Below are positions 38,793 through 39,509 of a stretch of 39,509 nucleotides of DNA, in pieces. The position numbers and the translations under genes are program-made. The notes below the pieces were generated by a model, which was not told where the DNA came from, ran no database searches, and saw nothing but the letters and a program-made list of their open reading frames with translations. The DNA comes from Palsa-504 sp050013055 (lineage in GTDB: Bacteria > Actinomycetota > Actinomycetes > Streptosporangiales > Streptosporangiaceae). The DNA is taken from NCBI GenBank assembly GCA_050013055.1, contig JBEKGC010000025.1:1-39509 (forward strand), in the 5' to 3' direction. The stretch's first letter is position 1. The number at the start of each line of letters is the position of its first letter.

Positions 38793-39227
38793 CATCGTCG
38801 TCGCGCTGCCTGGCTGAGGGTCTTGACCCGCCGGACTTGACCCGCCTGGCGCCGTCTCCGCGGCCCGCCCGTGCCCGCGTGCCACCTCAGCAGCATGTCC
38901 AGGCCCACAGGATCATAATTCGATCATCAGTCTCATTAATGGCAGAATTATTACGGATGATTCGGCTTTAGTGGAGAATATGGGCCCTCATAGGGCACCA
39001 AAGGATCCGTGGAGGCCAAATATTCCGTGATATTCCGGAGGTCGGCGCATCATTCCGGAGGTGGACACCATCATGGGGCGCTGACGTACCGCCACCCACA
39101 CCAGCATCGTCGGAGGATCGGGGCGAGCCTTCGGCACAGCCCGCCGGGTGAGCTCCGGCGACGTTTCGCGTTAGAGGGGTGAGCGGCCGGGTAGGGAGCG
39201 CGGCTCATTCACTTGAAGGGCAGGACC
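38793..39227. promoter_or_regulatory. AT-richer intergenic region between SpvB pseudogene and holin gene
   Basis: No gene is seen. On the minus strand TATGAT at 38912-38917 is a good -10 box for the SpvB gene, with only a poor -35 partner. Phased ATTCCG repeats lie at 39022-39062. Upstream of the holin gene GTTA (39170-39173), 15 bases and GGGTAG (39189-39194) resemble the GTTT-N15-GGGTA promoters of actinobacterial stress sigma factors (SigB/SigF type). Confidence 0.4.
39022..39062. repeat. ATTCCG repeats at helical spacing
   Basis: ATTCCG begins at 39022, 39032 and 39052, 10 and 20 bp apart; the last two extend to the identical 11-mer ATTCCGGAGGT. Same-face spacing suggests a binding site array. 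Confidence 0.6.
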
Positions 39228-39509
39228 ATGGATCAAACCACCAGCCCAGGTCAGCCGCCCGCCGCGCCCGAACGTTCCACCGGCGAGCTGGTCAAGCTGA
39301 TGTCCGAGCAGGTTTCGACGCTGGTACGAGACGAGCTGAAGCTGGCTCAGCTGGAGATGACCCGCAAGGGGAAGCAGGCGGGGATCAGCGCCGGGATGTT
39401 CGGCGGGAGCGGCCTGATCGCCCTGTACGGCCTCGGCGCCCTGATCGCGTGTGCCGTCCTGGGCGTGAGCCGGGTACTGGCGCCGTGGCTGGCGGCTCTG
39501 ATCGTGGGA
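39228..39509 (+). CDS. Holin-X family membrane protein, N-terminal part
   Basis: The ATG at 39228 has GAAGGG 7 bases upstream; 94 codons run to the window edge. The start MDQTTSPGQPPAAPERS is disordered. An amphipathic helix follows (ELVKLMSEQVSTLVRDELKLAQLEM, cut here in description to its charged pattern), then two hydrophobic helices (GGSGLIALYGLGALIACAVL and VLAPWLAALIVG). This is the layout of the actinobacterial Holin-X family, annotated as phage holin family but found in chromosomes without phage, often near stress genes. No phage genes are in the window. Function is unproven. Confidence 0.8.
   Translation, partial: MDQTTSPGQPPAAPERSTGELVKLMSEQVSTLVRDELKLAQLEMTRKGKQAGISAGMFGGSGLIALYGLGALIACAVLGVSRVLAPWLAALIVG

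Noticed and set aside
39228..39509. Prophage indicated by the holin-family protein
   Set aside because: No capsid, tail, integrase or endolysin genes are present, and this family is common in chromosomes without phage.

Overview
The window is very GC-rich DNA with densely overlapping genes (ATGA/GTGA stop-start junctions), frequent GTG starts and gene families typical of filamentous actinomycetes (CHAT-TPR proteins, Hsp70/GrpE conflict modules, GTPase-associated proteins, Xre-type regulators, MMPL transporters, Holin-X). I read it as an accessory region of a high-GC actinobacterium, perhaps Streptosporangiales or a relative; the order is a guess.

Region 1 (1-10309). After the tail of a TPR protein comes a minus-strand operon of five genes: GrpE-like factor, 1172-residue TPR-CHAT protease, lidless Hsp70, a protein ending in a RES-antitoxin type domain, and a RES-domain toxin. 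Divergent from it is a macro-domain protein, followed by an Xre-type regulator on the minus strand. The divergent promoter region carries two copies of an operator-like palindrome, and a close match recurs upstream of the regulator and of the second operon.

Region 2 (10881-25014). A plus-strand operon of ten tightly linked genes: GrpE-like, Hsp70, a helical/FN3-like protein, zinc-ribbon GTPase, GTPase-associated protein (GAP1-like), membrane-anchored GTPase, 65-residue membrane protein, a further Hsp70, and two tandem vWA proteins. A membrane-anchored PD-(D/E)XK nuclease-like gene follows. This matches the Hsp70/GTPase/vWA class of NTP-dependent conflict systems known from comparative genomics. 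The two regions therefore place two related Hsp70/GrpE systems with different effectors next to each other.

Region 3 (25058-32807). A UvrA-like ABC ATPase, then a convergent minus-strand trio (a cystathionine gamma-synthase-like PLP enzyme broken by a frameshift, a double NifU-like protein, an ATP-grasp ligase), and a divergent MMPL transporter.

Region 4 (32813-39509). A strong hairpin terminator separates the MMPL gene from a large SpvB/TcaC-Rhs toxin pseudogene with four in-frame stops, an internal deletion and two further frameshifts, with minisatellites at its 5' end. An intergenic region with phased repeats leads into the start of a Holin-X family gene.

Main candidate for something new: the GrpE/CHAT/Hsp70/antitoxin/RES operon with its divergent macro-domain gene. 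Its parts suggest a chaperone-gated, protease-released NAD+-depleting abortive defence system. That mechanism is inference; the gene content is read from the sequence.
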